Of a stretch of DNA of 6,370 nt, positions 5,286-6,370 are shown in pieces (within the stretch, counting starts at the first letter, position 1; each line of letters opens with the position of its first letter). Origin of the DNA: Lachnospiraceae bacterium (lineage in GTDB: Bacteria; Bacillota; Clostridia; Lachnospirales; Lachnospiraceae). A program made the position numbers and the translations under genes. Location: contig JAJQCU010000140.1 of the NCBI GenBank assembly GCA_021202575.1, positions 742 to 7,111 on the forward strand. The letters are read 5' to 3'. The notes beneath the pieces were generated by a model. It ran no database searches. It saw only the letters and a list, made by a program, of their open reading frames with translations, and was not told where the DNA came from.

Positions 5286-6370
5286 TTACACATTCTGCTG
5301 TTCACACTCCCCGACTGCATTAAGCCTGTCTTCCTCGAGTATCTCCTGAATCAGAACTCTCTCATCCATGGGATATTTCACTCCCCGAATCTCCTGATAA
5401 TCCTCATGCCCCTTGCCGGCCAGCACAATGATATCCCCCGGCCGCCCGTGGTGAATGGCGTAGCGGATGGCCTCCTTGCGGTCGCAGATCTCAATAAACT
5501 CCCCGCCGGTCTTCTCAATGGAGGAGCGGATATCCGCGATGATATCCATAGGCTCCTCAAATCTGTGATTGTCGCTGGTGACGATGGTGAAGTCCGCAAG
5601 TCTGCCGCTGACCTCCCCCATCTCATAGCGCCGCAGCTTCGAGCGGTTGCCGCCGCAGCCGAACACGCTGACCAGACGTTTGGGATGGTATTCCTTTAAA
5701 GTACTGTATAAGCTTTCCAGCGCCATGGCTTTGTGGGCGTAATCAATCATCAGGGTAAATTCATCGGACACCGGCACCATCTCGATCCGGCCCTTGACCT
5801 TTGCCCTCAAAAGCGCCTCCCTGATATCCCCATGGGAAACCCCGAACTGCAGGCAGATCGAAATCGCCGCCAGCGCGTTATAAACGCTGAAGCGGCCCGG
5901 TGTCGCAATCTGCACATGATCGTGAAAGGCGCCCTCCACATCGAAGGCAATCCCCAGCTGCCCCGGCGTCTTCACCAGCTCCACGTTCTTCGCCCGCAGA
6001 TCGTTGGTTTCACCAAAGCCATAAGTGAAAAGCTCGCAGGTACGGTTCTCCATCACCTTTGCCGTATGGGCGTCGTCCCCGTTGGCGATTCCCATTCTGC
6101 ACTGCTGAAATAACAGGCTCTTGCAGTGCAGGTAATCCTCAAAGCTTTCATGCTCCCCCGGCCCGATGTGGTCCGGCTCCAGGTTGGTGAACACGCCATA
6201 ATCAAAGACAAAGCCCTGAGTGCGATGCAGCATCAGCGCCTGGCTGGAGACCTCCATGACCACCGTGTCCAGCCACTCGTCCACCATCCGCGCAAAATAT
6301 TCCGGCAAAAGACTGCACTCCGGCGTGGTATTGCCGGAGTGAATATGTCCTTCGACCATAATCTCCTCAA
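5286..6370 (-). CDS. murE: UDP-N-acetylmuramyl-tripeptide synthetase (MurE-type Mur ligase), N-terminus outside the window
   Basis: ATP-dependent cytosolic ligase that adds the third residue (meso-DAP or Lys) to UDP-MurNAc-L-Ala-D-Glu. The frame stays open to the right edge, so the ATG at 6359 is internal, not the start. About the first 100 residues, including the GTNGKT P-loop, are missing. Numbering from that Met, visible motifs are NTTPE (10-14), MEVSSQAL (35-42), FTNLEPDH (57-64), a Lys at 80 in the position of the carbamylated Lys, KGRIEMV, DYAH, FGCGGNR, and AGKGHEDYQ near the end. The amino-acid selectivity motif, usually DNPR in DAP-adding enzymes and different in Lys-adding ones, reads DNHR (263-266); the retained Arg favours DAP. 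From memory, the DHIGPGEH and GNRSKLRRYEM variants are typical of Lachnospiraceae-type MurE. A paralogous Mur ligase cannot be excluded. Confidence 0.9.
   Translation of the reverse strand, partial: EEIMVEGHIHSGNTTPECSLLPEYFARMVDEWLDTVVMEVSSQALMLHRTQGFVFDYGVFTNLEPDHIGPGEHESFEDYLHCKSLLFQQCRMGIANGDDAHTAKVMENRTCELFTYGFGETNDLRAKNVELVKTPGQLGIAFDVEGAFHDHVQIATPGRFSVYNALAAISICLQFGVSHGDIREALLRAKVKGRIEMVPVSDEFTLMIDYAHKAMALESLYSTLKEYHPKRLVSVFGCGGNRSKLRRYEMGEVSGRLADFTIVTSDNHRFEEPMDIIADIRSSIEKTGGEFIEICDRKEAIRYAIHHGRPGDIIVLAGKGHEDYQEIRGVKYPMDERVLIQEILEEDRLNAVGECEQQNV

Noticed and set aside
5111..5323. 70-codon plus-strand frame covering the murE-priA spacer
   Set aside because: It runs into both flanking genes in antisense, has no ribosome binding site I can see, and its composition is that of translated AT-rich spacer.
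5733..6113. 126-codon plus-strand frame opposite murE
   Set aside because: It is antisense to conserved Mur ligase sequence and has no recognisable motifs.
1..6370. tRNA, rRNA, CRISPR array, insertion sequence, phage or defence genes
   Set aside because: Reading both strands gave no cloverleaf, repeat-spacer pattern, transposase motif or terminal inverted repeats. The window is explained by the five genes listed.

Overview
The window looks like chromosomal DNA of a Gram-positive Clostridia bacterium, most likely Lachnospiraceae-like. The evidence is the gene set and order, the style of the MurE and Def proteins, GGAGG-type ribosome binding sites, and tight co-directional packing. No taxonomic marker is present, so this is inference. 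All genes lie on the minus strand and are read from the right edge of the window to the left.

In transcription order: (1) a 5'-truncated murE-type Mur ligase (5286-6370); (2) a 136 bp AT-richer spacer that may hold an internal promoter; (3) priA, the primosomal replication-restart helicase (2924-5149); (4) an 87 bp gap, then def, peptide deformylase (2354-2836); (5) fmt, methionyl-tRNA formyltransferase (1259-2350), starting 3 bases after the def stop; (6) a large membrane protein gene (1-1262) whose ATG overlaps the fmt stop as ATGA and which runs off the left edge. The last gene is a single reading frame open for 420 codons. It would be missed by a caller that requires a stop codon inside the window.

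The priA-def-fmt block is a familiar housekeeping arrangement. Fmt formylates initiator Met-tRNA and Def later removes the formyl group, so the two act on the same N-terminal formyl-methionine cycle. PriA reloads the replisome at stalled forks, and MurE adds the third residue of the peptidoglycan stem peptide.

The unusual parts are at the left. Fmt carries about 50 extra residues made of roughly 2.4 diverged 21-residue tandem repeats inside its C-terminal domain. The coupled membrane protein appears to be composite. Its first ~290 residues resemble the middle of a DUF6056-type multi-span membrane protein. After a charged linker containing inverted repeats, it starts again with what looks like the N-terminus of a second such protein. 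I saw no RNA genes, CRISPR array, insertion sequence, phage genes or defence system.
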